Positions 1 through 12,800 of a DNA stretch of 64,000 nucleotides are shown one piece after another (the stretch's first letter is position 1; the number at the start of each line of letters is the position of its first letter). Position numbers and translations under genes: made by a program. The notes below the pieces were generated by a model. That model made no database searches, was not told the origin of the DNA, and worked only from the letters and a program-made list of their open reading frames with translations. This stretch comes from Tachypleus tridentatus (Eukaryota; Arthropoda; Merostomata; Xiphosura; Limulidae): NCBI RefSeq assembly GCF_004210375.1, contig NC_134830.1, positions 42,785,094 through 42,849,093 on the forward strand. The letters run 5' to 3'.

Positions 1-642
1 ACAAACATTCATGTAAATATCGACATGAGATTCTCTAGTGATTTATGCTGTTCGAATTCACCATGCTGTTTTAATGTGCATTTTAAAACGTTTAAATTTT
101 TCCCTTTATTTTAACATCTCGACTGGAAGTGAATCTAAGAGATTTAATACGCTAACTAACTTGAAAAGCTGTTGTAAATAGTTTCAACTAATACCAGTTT
201 GACTATTTCCAAACTGTTATGTCAAATTATGTAATCCGATGCTGAGATTTTTACTGTTAATTTTCAAAAACTGATTGAAGAAAAGAAGTAGATTAGCTCT
301 GGCTAATTCTTTTTAAATTGTGTACTAAGTTATATGCGGATGGATTTCTTTTCTTCCTTTTCCCGTATTTCACTCACGTACTAACAGAACACGGAAGTGA
401 TCAAATTTGTAATCATGTTTTCGATTATGATGTAGTTCATGTTAAAATCGCTTTCTGTTACCTTTTCATAAAAGCGAGAATTATTTCGAAAATTCCAGAA
501 CGATATTATTAGTTTGTATAGTGTCTTCCAATTAAAAAGTTTATACGACTCAACCAGTAATTAGAGAAAAACCATTTTATGTTTTATGGTGCTTAGGACA
601 AATCGCTTATTAGGCAACTAACTCGATCAAACTATTTTTTAG
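1..642 (+). other. intron upstream of the first visible DAAM exon
   Basis: AT-rich sequence ending in a phase-0 acceptor at 641-642. The short open frames here have no recognisable domain and look random. I see no repeat or RNA gene. Confidence 0.7.
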
Positions 643-832
643 CTTGAAATGGAGCGACAGCAGCGTAGCCAAGTTACTCATATTATTCAAAACGGAAGTC
701 TTTCTGACGATACAAAAGTGGAGTATACAACCCCCAAATCTGCAGCACCTCCACCACCACCACCACCTCTTCCTTCTCTCACACCGCCAATGACACCACC
801 AATTGCCCCACCAATTCCTCCCCATGGATTGG
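643..832 (+). CDS. DAAM: DAAM exon a: coil end and FH1
   Basis: Residues 1-63 of the visible protein, plus one base of codon 64. The acceptor is a T-run ending in AG at 641-642; the donor GTAAGT starts at 833. A polar stretch is followed by a seven-proline run and several PP pairs, which is the FH1 profilin-binding tract. The Met at 649 is an internal codon, not a start. Confidence 0.85.
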
Positions 833-3800
833 GTAAGTACGCTAAAATTATTTTCTTGGAGGCTTTTATTTGTTTGTTTAGGTTTATTTGAAGTTAAACA
901 CAAAGCAACACAATGAGCTATCTGTGCTCTGCCGGATTCCAGCGTGGTAAGTCCACAGACATACCACTATGCAACTAGAAGGCTTCTGGAAGGCCTTATC
1001 AAATAATTCATAGCCATTTTAGATACCGTAATTTATCTGCTGAGGGAGATTTTGAGTTTTGTGGGGTTTCGTGATAAATATATTTGAGGTATGCGCTACA
1101 GAATATATATAAACATATATTCCTTCAATCTTTGCAAGCAAATCATTTTTTTTCTATAAAGCCTTATAAACGTTTTATATTTTCTTTAAAATTGGTATTT
1201 TTAATTGGTTTTAAACAATTTTGTTTTAATTTGAATACAATTTAAAAATCATAACATATTAAGCATTTTGCGTAAGGATTGGAGTTATCATTCGTAATAT
1301 AATGTAAATGGTTCGATCTTCGCCATCCATGAAGTAGTTTTGAGTTGAAAACCAATTAAAATGTCTGTTGATTAATCATGATTGATATGGTACATATTTT
1401 AGTACGTTTCATAATAGGTTTTGTTAATTCATTTGAGTGTATTCCATTTCATGTTTTATTCTAAAATGTATCTCATTAATATGTATATATCAGACATTCT
1501 TCAACTTCAATTACTGATCCATAAAAATAACGAAACTAAGTTCCTTTTATATTTGTTGTTTGTTTTAATATTTTAATTATCACAGAGGATATTAGAGTCT
1601 GTTATATAATATCATGTTCTTTGTATAGGTAGCTGGATCTTTCTTAATTGAGCCTCCATTAAACTAATAAATTCAAATTATGCGTTTCTTATCATATTTT
1701 TGTTCCATAAAGCCTAATTAGCATAACATTTTTTTTCCTTACTCATGACTCACTTTATAAGTACCTGAAGAATAGATGACGTAATTTTAACCCATGGTAA
1801 AAAATTGTTCAAAATCATATTTACAAACTTTGAGAGGATATGACTACCACGCACACAACTGGTTACCATTTTTAAGTTTTTTTTTCCATAGTATATGCCA
1901 ATATAAAAAACCCAACAAAAACACAATGATAAATGCTCAAAGTACTTTGAGAGATTAGTTAAGCAAGTCACTATATGTTATTCTGTGTTATTTAGTTATA
2001 AAATTCATTTGTACTAAAATTTTATATTTTCAGGTGGACCTCCACCCCCTCCTCCAATGGTAACTTGTCGATCTACTAGCTTGAAAAACTATGTCCCAAT
2101 TGAAAAGAATATTCCTCAACCCTCAGTTCCTCTGAAGACCTTTAACTGGTCGAAGCTTCCTGAGGTAAGACTATTATCTTGGTTGACTTTTCCATTTTTC
2201 ACATATCTAACACTCATCTCAACAATGCTCATATACTTTTGTTTGGCTCTTTTTTAGATGTACTATCAACAAAATTTCTTGAGGGAGTAACATGTGAGCA
2301 CATTGGTATTATTCTTGCTTAAAGCGTTTACGGGACTTCTTAAGAGCAAATAGTGACAATGAATTTTGTTTACCAAATGCTTCATTTTTTCTTAATCTCA
2401 ATAAGATAAAATTTAAAAATATTTTTACTATCCAGCCACTTAACTTGATTAAGAGAAATATGTACATAAAATTCTTATGTCTTGTGTTTTTGTTTTTCCT
2501 CATCAGAGTAAACTTGAAGGTACGATTTGGACAGAACTAGACGATACAAAACTGTACAGAGATATTGATCTCTTTGAAATGGACAGAATGTTCTCTGCCT
2601 ATCAAAAACAACAGGTAAAAATCACTATCTCTCAGTAATACTGACAAAATGATCCTATTCGAAATTATTTACGTGAAATATAACAAAACTAGTCGTTCTT
2701 AAAGAAGTGTAATTCACTAGCATTCTAATGTAAGCCATTTTAGTGTTATAGGTTTAAATATAACACTTCTAGAGAATGACTGTATATTTACTTTTTCTTG
2801 TATTTGAATAACATTTGTCCCAAGTACCTCATCATTGAGGTATTTAATTTTATTTTCTAAAGTGTAACGGCAGCATTGAGGACCTGACAGCAGTGACGTC
2901 ACGAACACCACCGCGCACGAGGGAATTCTCTGTAATCGATGGCCGTCGAGCTCAGAACTGTACAATTCTTTTGTCCAAGTTAAGGCTTTCAAATGAAGAA
3001 ATCTGTAAGGCTATCCTAAGTATGGACAGCAAAGATCAGCTGCCCAAAGATATGGTAGAACAGGTAGATAAACTACATTCAGATCCGCCTTTACTGCTTA
3101 AATCTTTTACAGAGAAATCACCAGATATTTTTAGCAGTTTATGGTAGCAATTTATCGTTGTTTTAACATGCCATAGAAATTTTGTATCTGTATTTTTTTA
3201 ATATTTTTGAAAACTTTATTTTAAGTAACTATTTCCGCATTGAACTTAAAATGCTTCTCTTCGTTCACTGAAGCTGATGAAATTCACACCCAATCCAGAA
3301 GAAAAAGCGTTATTGGACGAGCACAGTGCAGAAATAGAAAGTATGGCTAGAGCAGATAGGTTTTTGTATGAGATCAGTAGGTGAGTGTTAATTTACGAAA
3401 ACTTCTGAGATTACATTTCCAAATGTAGCTAACGAATACTTTGATTTTAAAAAAAATATAAGTGGTTATATTTTTTTCTCAAGAACCCCCAAAAATGATT
3501 GTGTTTCGTTGTTAGAGTTTGTTTTTATTATTTCACTAGAGTTTAGTTTGATGACAGTATAGCATTGCACATAATTCTATAAAATGTCTTGTCTAAACAC
3601 TCGTGCCCACCAAAGGTTTTAGTCCTCAGTCTTAAGAGTTTTGACGCGAAAAAAACACGGGTTTCGATAATCGGGATACATAAAACATAATTAGACTGTT
3701 GTGTAGTTTTGTGCGTAACACTCGTAATCCGAGGGTCGCAGGTTCGAATCCACGTCGCACCAAACATGCTCGCCCTTTCAGCCGTGCGAGCGTTATAATG

Positions 3801-6800
3801 TGATGATTAATCTCACTATTCGTTGATAAAAGGGTAGCCCAAGAGTTGGCAGTGGGTGGTGATGACTAGCTGCCTTCCTTCTAGTCTTGCACTGCTAAAT
3901 TAAGGATGGCCTGCACAGATAGCCTTCATGTTGCTTTGGGTGAAATTCAAAAATAGCAAAAAACAAACAAAAATACCTCGTAACAGAACCCAAAATTATG
4001 TGCAAATATGTATTTTTATGTCAATTGAAGATAACATTTATTTATGTATAATTCGTGTGAATAAACTAGTGTGCTGCCACTTCACACTTTTTTCAAACTG
4101 AGGACATTTTTTTTGATATTTATATTTTTCATTTTCTGTCAACACTTTTGCAAAATCTCAAGAGAGTAATTTTTTTTTTGCATATACATCAGTATTAGAC
4201 CAGCTACAAACATTAAATGTAATTATTCCATATTTGTATCAAATGTTTTTCCATTGTGTATTAAGGAAAAGGCTAGGAGTTGATATGATGAGGTTTGTTT
4301 GACTGCTGAACACCAGTAGCTGATTTTTAACTGATTTGTAGTCATAAATATTCCTACTGAAAAAAGTCTCCTCATTATGGTTAAGTATATGAATAGTACT
4401 TAATATTTACATACAACTATAACCAACAGGTAAGTATTAAGTACCACATTACAAGAGGTCAGCTATAACCAACAGGTAAGTATTAAGTACCACATTACAA
4501 GAGGTCAACTATAACCAACAGGTAAGTATTAAGTACCACGTTACAAGAGGTCAACTATAACCAACAGGTAAGTTTTAAGTATCACATTACAAGAGGTCAA
4601 CTATAACCAACAGGTAAGTATTAAGTGCCACATTACAAAAGGTCTGAAGGTAATACTTGCAGAAGAATCAAATGAGCCAAGACAGCATGAAAAATATTGA
4701 ACAAGAGTACAATAGAGAATGAAAATCTTTTTGTGCACTTTTCACAATTCACTGGCTGATTGCCTTCTATAGTTTAGTTTAAACAAACTTTGACTGCTGT
4801 AACAAAGGGAAATAACTGAATATAGAAAATCTCTACCATGCTTTCGAGTCCTTATGCACTATCCCACAATCCTAGGTTACCTAAGTATCACTTTAATAAA
4901 TTTTATAAATCTGTACAGTACCAGTACTTATGTTTGTGCACCATTATGTCTCAGTGTAACTCGGTGGGCTTCTAATGCAAAACAATTGGCTTCAAAACCT
5001 GCTGTGGGTGAGGCGTGTGTTGTGTAGTTTTGTGATTAACAAAAAACAAATTTATGATTGATAAAAACCCAGAAAAAAGGCAGCAAAGAGGTCTAGCCAG
5101 CCAAGTATAAACTGTCTTGAATGACAACTTAGTATTTTAACTTTGGCCTTACAAAAGGTTCAAATCAGTTGAAGATTATCTACAGCCTGTTGACAAAGAC
5201 ATAAATTAACTATACATATACAATATTTGTTTGTTTTGAATTCCGTGCAAAGCTACTCGAGGGCTATCTTGTCTGCTTCTATTTTCACTAGGAAATCAAC
5301 CTCAAGTCCAGATATCATTATAGGTGCATTCCCTGTAATGTCATGCCTATATTTATGGAAACAAGTCACAGTACTTCTTGGAGCATGCAGAGTGCTGCAT
5401 GCACACAAGCTTGTGATCAGGTCCAGCACCTTAAACAAACATTCACAGTCTTTTTCTCACCTCACAATGAAGCAAATGCCCACACACCTCTGAGAACCTT
5501 TATCAGCAAAATTAGATACAGTAGCCACTGTTATTCGCTGGCTTCTCTTATAACTCCAAAATACGGTTTGGTATTACTACCTTGACTTGAACTATGTCAC
5601 CACAATAGAAACTAGTCAGAAACCTTGTGCTCGTAAAACTCGTGTAGTGGCACATCAACTTGATTAGCAGTCCTTTCCAAAAGTTGGCTATTAGGATTTC
5701 CTCATAATCCATGAGAAATATCTTTGGAAAATTTTCTTATATAAGCTCATTACATTAATTATGTAAGCAATCAAGTTTTCTTGAGGTGAATGTCTTCTTG
5801 TTTTGTTTTTAACCTTATAAATTATTTGTTTCTCTACAGTATTACAACAGTGGTGCTCCTTTATGAAAACTCTACTCCAGCCATTAACATGTTCCTTATT
5901 CAAGCACACTAGTGTTTCTAATTCTAAACCACAGAAACTTAACTTCAGGTATTGCATTACTTCTTCCTGAGTTCACTTATTCCAGAAGACAGCCTGCTTA
6001 AGATATTTAAAGAGTTAGCTCTGTTCCTTTTTTCAAATTTTTGAAACACAAGTAAATGAATCTGCTCAACTTTTACCACCATTACATAACGATGGTGAAA
6101 ACAAGCATCTGCCATCATCCCTACCTTGATCTAGATTAGAAACTACCACTTCTTAAAGGAGATCCTCCTATTCCTTCAGAAGTTCAGAGAAAGATGTCCA
6201 CATAGGACAGGCATCGATGTTGTACTTGGCATTCACCTCAGCAACTAACGTGATCTCAGGACATCAGCAGAATGCTTTATCAGATCATGAAACTTCCTAA
6301 AAAACACCAGAGGAGTGTGATAAGAGAATGACTTCTCCATCTGACAGTGTCAAGGCTTTTCTTGACAGTCTTTATCCACCATATGCTCCTTACCTTTTCC
6401 CCTGGTCACAGATAACCTTAATATCGCCTATTAATGCTTTGGCTAACACAATATGCTTCTGTAAGGTTTTGGCTGTTCATTGATATCCTTACCCTTCTGT
6501 GCTCCTGTAGAGGTCAAGTTGGTTTCTGCTAGCTGACTTTATAACCTCAATTTTTAGAATAGATCAAATATTGACATAATTCCAACCATGGCTAATAATA
6601 ATTCTTAGCTAGGGCCTCTTCCACTTCTTGCCACACTTTAAGATAATAGTAGTACCCCCATTACAACATTACATTGTTATTTTTCATCACCAAAGTTTAC
6701 AAGTTTTCTATCAAACAGAATAAAATTAAACAGTTAAGTATGCTCTAAATAATATTATACAAAGCAAATCCTTTGTCACGACAATGCAGTTGTAATTTAA

Positions 6801-9800
6801 TAACTTAGATAAGACTATAATAAAAATGTAGTTATTAAGTACCATAATACAGGAGCCTCAAGTGAAGCGCTTACATAAGAATGAGATAAACTCAGACAGA
6901 AAGAGAATTGTAAGTCTTATAAGAAGATAACAAAGATACAAATATTCATTAACGCGCAAAATTTCGGTATCCTTATTTTCCCACTCACGACTTTACTTCA
7001 CCAGGACAACTGTTGAACCAAAGATGATAACAAACTCCTTCAGTAAATGAAGACAGAAGTAAAAGTTCTAGTGTATAATGTTTCAAATTCTTAGGTTATA
7101 TACATCATGTGCTTTCAAAACACGTTTATCTTTTAGCTTTTACAAACCATAACCACTCTGCCAGTTACACTATAGCTTTCCAACTTGCTAGTCTTAACAG
7201 GATTGGTGACACGAAGTCTTGCACTAACCGCAATATCACGATTTTTAATTTTTTATTGAAACACCAGAAGAAAAGGCAAGAATTACTTACGTGCCTTATG
7301 AAATATTGTTGAGTTGTATTTCAATTGAATAAGCTCTCCTGAATGACTATTATAACATTTAAAACTGATCTTTGGTGATGATTCAAGGAAATCCGCCATT
7401 ATCTGCATCCTTTCCCTGAGACGTAAACTAAATGTTTGTACACCCTGGTGACAATGTCTCCGAATGTACCTGACTAAAAATGCATCCAGTTCTAGATTAA
7501 ACTCCTGACAGTTTTCAATTGCATCATATTGTAATATAGCGAAATTTTTACTGTTTTGGCACTTATTTTTCCCTTTATTTTTTACATTTTTTTACCTTGG
7601 GTAATTATTTCTGTTAAGAGTAGCAACATTGAAATTGTGTTTTTCGTTTAAACTGTAAAGGTTTCTCTCGTTTTTCTGAAGGGTTGTGCATTATGAACAA
7701 AGAGTCAAAACTTTATTTTACAAGAAAAAATTTCAAGAAAGAATAATGGACTGTAAACCAAAAATAGAAGGTATGTTGTTGTTTTTAATCATTGTTACAT
7801 TAAGTGATTAAATATCATTACATCTATAGAATTAAACGTAATATTTTCGGGATTTAAAACTTGAATTTATTTTGTGAGGGTTACTGTTTATTATACCATT
7901 GCAGCTATAAGCCAATTACGAACTGTACAGTAAACTTTTATCCACATTCAGTTGGTCATGTATTCATTAACTGTTTAATTATTATTATCCCATATTCATC
8001 TTGAATTTGTTGAAACTAAATAGAAATATCAATAAATTCGACTTCTTTTTTTATATTAGTATTTGTCTGTTTACATTAATTTCTGATCATTTGAGTGATC
8101 AGGTTGTTAAATATTAGTCTATGTATCTCAAATTTATCAGCATTGTAATGTTCAGCCTATGAAATTTCATTGCATTTACTTTCCCTAACACAACGTCTCG
8201 TTTCAAGCTTTTGTTTATTTCTTCCATAACCTTTGGTTGCTACGTAATTTCCTTTGTCATTAATTTACTAAGTGAGCATAAGCCAATAAATTAATCCCTC
8301 GTGCCTAAAAAGTTTCTATTTTTCTAATTTTATGCCATTAATTAAAATCGCAGATTTTTTGACACTCAGTATGATCTATAATTTCCGTCTTTGATTAACA
8401 GCTGTTGTAGAGGCTTCCAGAGAGGTCCAACGTAGTAAGAGATTGAAAAAACTTCTGGAAGTAGTGCTAGCCTTTGGTAACTACATGAACAAAGGTCAAA
8501 GGGGAAACGCTGTAGGCTTCCGACTTGCTAGTCTTAACAGGGTTGGTGACACAAAGTCTTGCACCAATCGCAATGTGACACTTCTCCATTTTCTTGTTGA
8601 AACTCTAGAGAAAAAGGTGAGAATTATTTACGAGTCTTATGAAATACTGTGGAGTTATATTTGGTTAAATTAGTTTTTAAATTGTAACGTATTTCAACGG
8701 TTTTTTGTTTATTTAGATATAAATAATTTATTATAATAAAAGAAAGGCGACATTGATTTGGATTTGTCTTTAAAAGTCATGGTGAAATTGATAAATATTT
8801 AAATAGATCACCCAAGATATTTTTGGGAACAAATATTTTAGCATATAAAGTTGCTAAATAGATATATAAATCATACTGTATTAACAATTTATTATCTTCT
8901 GTAAGTTAGCTATCTTGCGTTTGTTGTGTGGATACTATACACATATGTTTGTTTGTTTTTTGAATTTCGCACAAAGCTACTCGAGGGCCATCTACACTAG
9001 CTGTCTCTAACTTAGCAGTGTAAGACTAGAGGGAAGGCAAGTAGTCATCACCACCCACCGCCAACTCTTAGGCTACTCTTTTACCAACGAATAGTGGGAT
9101 TGACCACCACATTATAACGTTCCCACGGCTGAAAGGGCGAACATGTTTGGTGCGACGGGGATTCGAACCCGCGACCCTCTGATACGCCTATGAATAAATT
9201 TCAAACTCTGGCATGCGAGTATGTGAGTGACTGGTTTTAAATTAAAGTTATTACGTTTTGTTATCACATAATGAAATGCGTTAACAAAATAAAACAAACT
9301 TGTACCCGTCTCTGCTGAGTTGGCTCAAACCAGTCGGTTATTCTGGCTTTACGTATAATGTTTATACTACAGCTGCTAACGCGTTATAATATTTAGATTT
9401 ACCATGAAATTAATTCCCTTATGTTTTCTAGCGTTCTATGGGCCATTAAATGTGATATTTTATTTGCGCTTAGGAAGTTCTAATAAAACAAAGAATGAAA
9501 CTAATTTTACTTGTTGTTCACCTTGTAATTTGACTAACACCATAGAGGATTGTCTGTTTTTTCGCTTTTTTGCACACAATGGGCTAAACTAGATCAGAGA
9601 CCCATTTGGTTCTTAGTTTTGAACTATGGAGCAGAAGGAAGGGAAAACAGCTGATAGTATGTGGTGCCTGTAACGGCCACTCCAGAATTATACAGCTGAT
9701 AGTATGTGGTGCATGTAACGGCCACTCCTGAAGTATAGGCCACGCTGGGACCAAGAACACGAACTACATAAAAAATATTAAATTCAGTTCAAAATAGCTC

Positions 9801-12800
9801 TTTCAAAATAAGAGATACTTACATGATATATTTTTTTGATCAAGGATTAATATTTTAAACATTTGGATTTTCTTTGTTTCAAGTGTCTTTTTCTTATAGA
9901 ATAATTTTATAATTTCAAAGTACACTTGCCCAACTTTCATATTTAATTTATTCTTGCTGTTAAATAAGCTTTACTTTTTTAACATTTTTGTATTATTGTT
10001 GTCTGATATAACATGTTTACTATTTTAATTCATGACAATTTAGTTAACAGTTTTTAATCTGAATATATCTTGATTATCGATTCTTTATTGTTAAATAAAC
10101 GTTAAAATTACTCGATCTGTTATATCGATTTCATGCGTAATTAATTTTTTTTGTAAAAGTGTTCTTAAAAATATCTTTACATTTTTTGGTCTTAAAATAT
10201 AATTTTTTTTAAAATCGCAGTAAACTGTTTATTAAATTAAATGACCTTTAGCGTGTTACTCGATAACTAGCTTCAGGCAAACGTCAGTTTTTTTAGTTAT
10301 ATACAGATCTTTAATTTAATCTGATGGTTAGGGAACTTGACTCTCAACCCACGGATTGCAGAATCGAAACCCATAGCCGAAGATGCTCCTTCTCTCAACA
10401 GTTTGAATGTTATAGTGTGAGAATCAATCTACCATTCATTGTTAAACAATATCCCAAGAGGTGGCGGAGGGTGGTATTGACTAGCTGTTTTCCATCTAGT
10501 CTATTTCTTTAAAATTAGGGACAACTAGTTCATATAACTCTCGAATAGTTTTTCGCGAAATTCAACGAGAAAATAAACTTTTTATTTTTTGAAGTGTTTG
10601 TAAGTACCATATGGATGTATCACTATGGCAAATATTGTCACAAGATGAATCGTTTGTTATCTTATAGTTTAAAGACGTTCTGAAGCTAGAAGAAGATGTT
10701 CCTCATATTCGACAAGCATCAAAAGTAAAGTAAGTGGTGAAATAAATAAATGATGAGACGTTTGCCTAATTCCTAAAACCTATACATAAGTTATCATTGT
10801 TTATTACATAAGTTTCAAATTAATGGACACTTGTTTCTGGGGATCGTTATCATAAATGCACAGTAAATTACAGTTACTCTGAAAGAGAGCATATCAATAC
10901 TCAACAGTCAAGTAAAAGAAATCAAAGACAAAAGGAATTATCTCTTTTAAAACATCATATCCAAAACTCTGACTGATAATATTTGCTAATAAACAAAAAC
11001 AAGCCTAAACAAAAATAAAAAATGCTGCACAAATTAAAAGGATCCACAGGATAAGAGCTATAATTCGTCAACCTGTGGTACATTTTATATCCCACGAATC
11101 CTGGGGATCCGTTTAATTTGTACAGCGTTTTTGCTTTTTGTTTAGGCTTGTTTTCTTCTATTATAATATATATACATATAGCTATATTTGATAACTTTAA
11201 AATGTTGTTGAATAATGTATATATTTAGACAGACACTAAACACCTGATTAAACTACGTATTTGAGTTAACCTATTAATTTTGTAAAGTCTGAATAATTTT
11301 TACAAATTATAAGTGACCATTATTTCACTGTAAAATAGCCACGCACTATTTCACTCTTCTAAAGTATGCTGCATTATCCAACCTCAAAGTGAAAATGTAC
11401 AAACCTTACATAGACGAAGACATTAAGCGTTTATATTTATTGTAATGTTGGTATTTTATTTGCTTGTACTTAATGGGCTATCTGTGCTCTGCCCATCACG
11501 GGTATTGAAACCCATTTTCTAGTGTTGTAAGTCCGCAGATATACCGCTGTGCCACTGGGGAGCATCTTGGTATTTTATGACATTTATTTGTTCATTTAAA
11601 TTAGACTGTAACTAATGGAAGTTTCTTGCAGTCTCTAATTTTTGTTGTTGTTAGACAAAACAATTTATACTTAACATAAATAAACCACAGAATTTGTTAC
11701 ACAATAATTTTTCGCAAAATGAAAACACACAAATGAAATGCGTTATGATTTGGGTAGTGTTAATTGAAGAAACAAGTTAATGTTGCTGTGACCTCTCTCT
11801 AATGTTCCCTGTTTTTTTTATTTGTAATTCTAAGAACAAAGCGCGTTGTGTACTTTAACGCTTAAAATTTGATAACATTGTATTACAGGTACGTTTGCAA
11901 ATGTGAGAATGGCACTATGTAACATAGATTTTATTCCTGGATAGTATGTGTTATTTCTTAATTGCTTATGTTATAAAAGTACAGAAAATGGCCATTATTC
12001 CCTTCAAACTTTGCTTTTGTGACCTGGATAACGAAATTTAGAAATTAACATGTTTTATGTAAGAACGGGCAAATTTCTACATTTTCATTTACATAAGGTC
12101 TGAATAAAACAACATATGAATCAAGATTTACATGCTTTTATACTAAAGTTATAGAAAAATGTTTAGATGTGAGAAGTTTGTCGAGATTTGCGACTGTAAT
12201 GTAAATCACTTTCACGTATCAGCCCCCAAATATAGTTTCCCATCATGTTGTCGTTATGCGCTCCTTGGTAGCAGCGTTCAAAGTCCAGTATATCTTGGTC
12301 GAAGCGCTCACCTTACTCCCCTGAGTATGCTCCCATGTTCTCCTTGAATTTATCAAGACGAACGTCAATGATATGGACTTTCAGAGATATCTTGCAGCCC
12401 ATTTTGCCGTAGTTCTTCACCAGAGCCTCGACTAGTTCCACATAATATTCAGCCTTGTGATTGCCCAAGAAGCCCCAAACCACTACGACAAAGCCGCCCC
12501 AAGCTTTTTTTTTTTCTTCCTACTGAGCTTCTTGGGAAATTCTGTGCACTCCAGGATCTTCTTTATTTGTGGTCCAACGAAGACATCAGCTTTGACCTTT
12601 GCCTCAAACAGTTTAGGGAAGAAGTATCGAAGGTACTTCAAGGCTGCAGACTCCTTATCAAGAGCTGTGACAAATTGTTTCATAAGACCCAGTTTTATGT
12701 GCAATGGTGGGAACAACACTTTCTGGAGGTCCATTAGTGGCTCACACTTCACATTATGCCTCCTTAGAGAGAACTCGATCCGTTATGGCCAGTGCTTCCT

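Noticed and set aside
610..903. Minus-strand Trp/Arg-rich open frame
   Set aside because: Antisense shadow of the proline-rich FH1 codons.
3720..3780. Possible tRNA gene (GGTTCGAATCC B box)
   Set aside because: The same head recurs in many full SINE copies with the fixed SINE body. No intact cloverleaf.
4415..4644. CRISPR-like regular repeats
   Set aside because: Units are contiguous with no unique spacers, in a eukaryotic intron. This is a minisatellite. The same applies to 20800-21180, 22245-22675 and 44871-45092.
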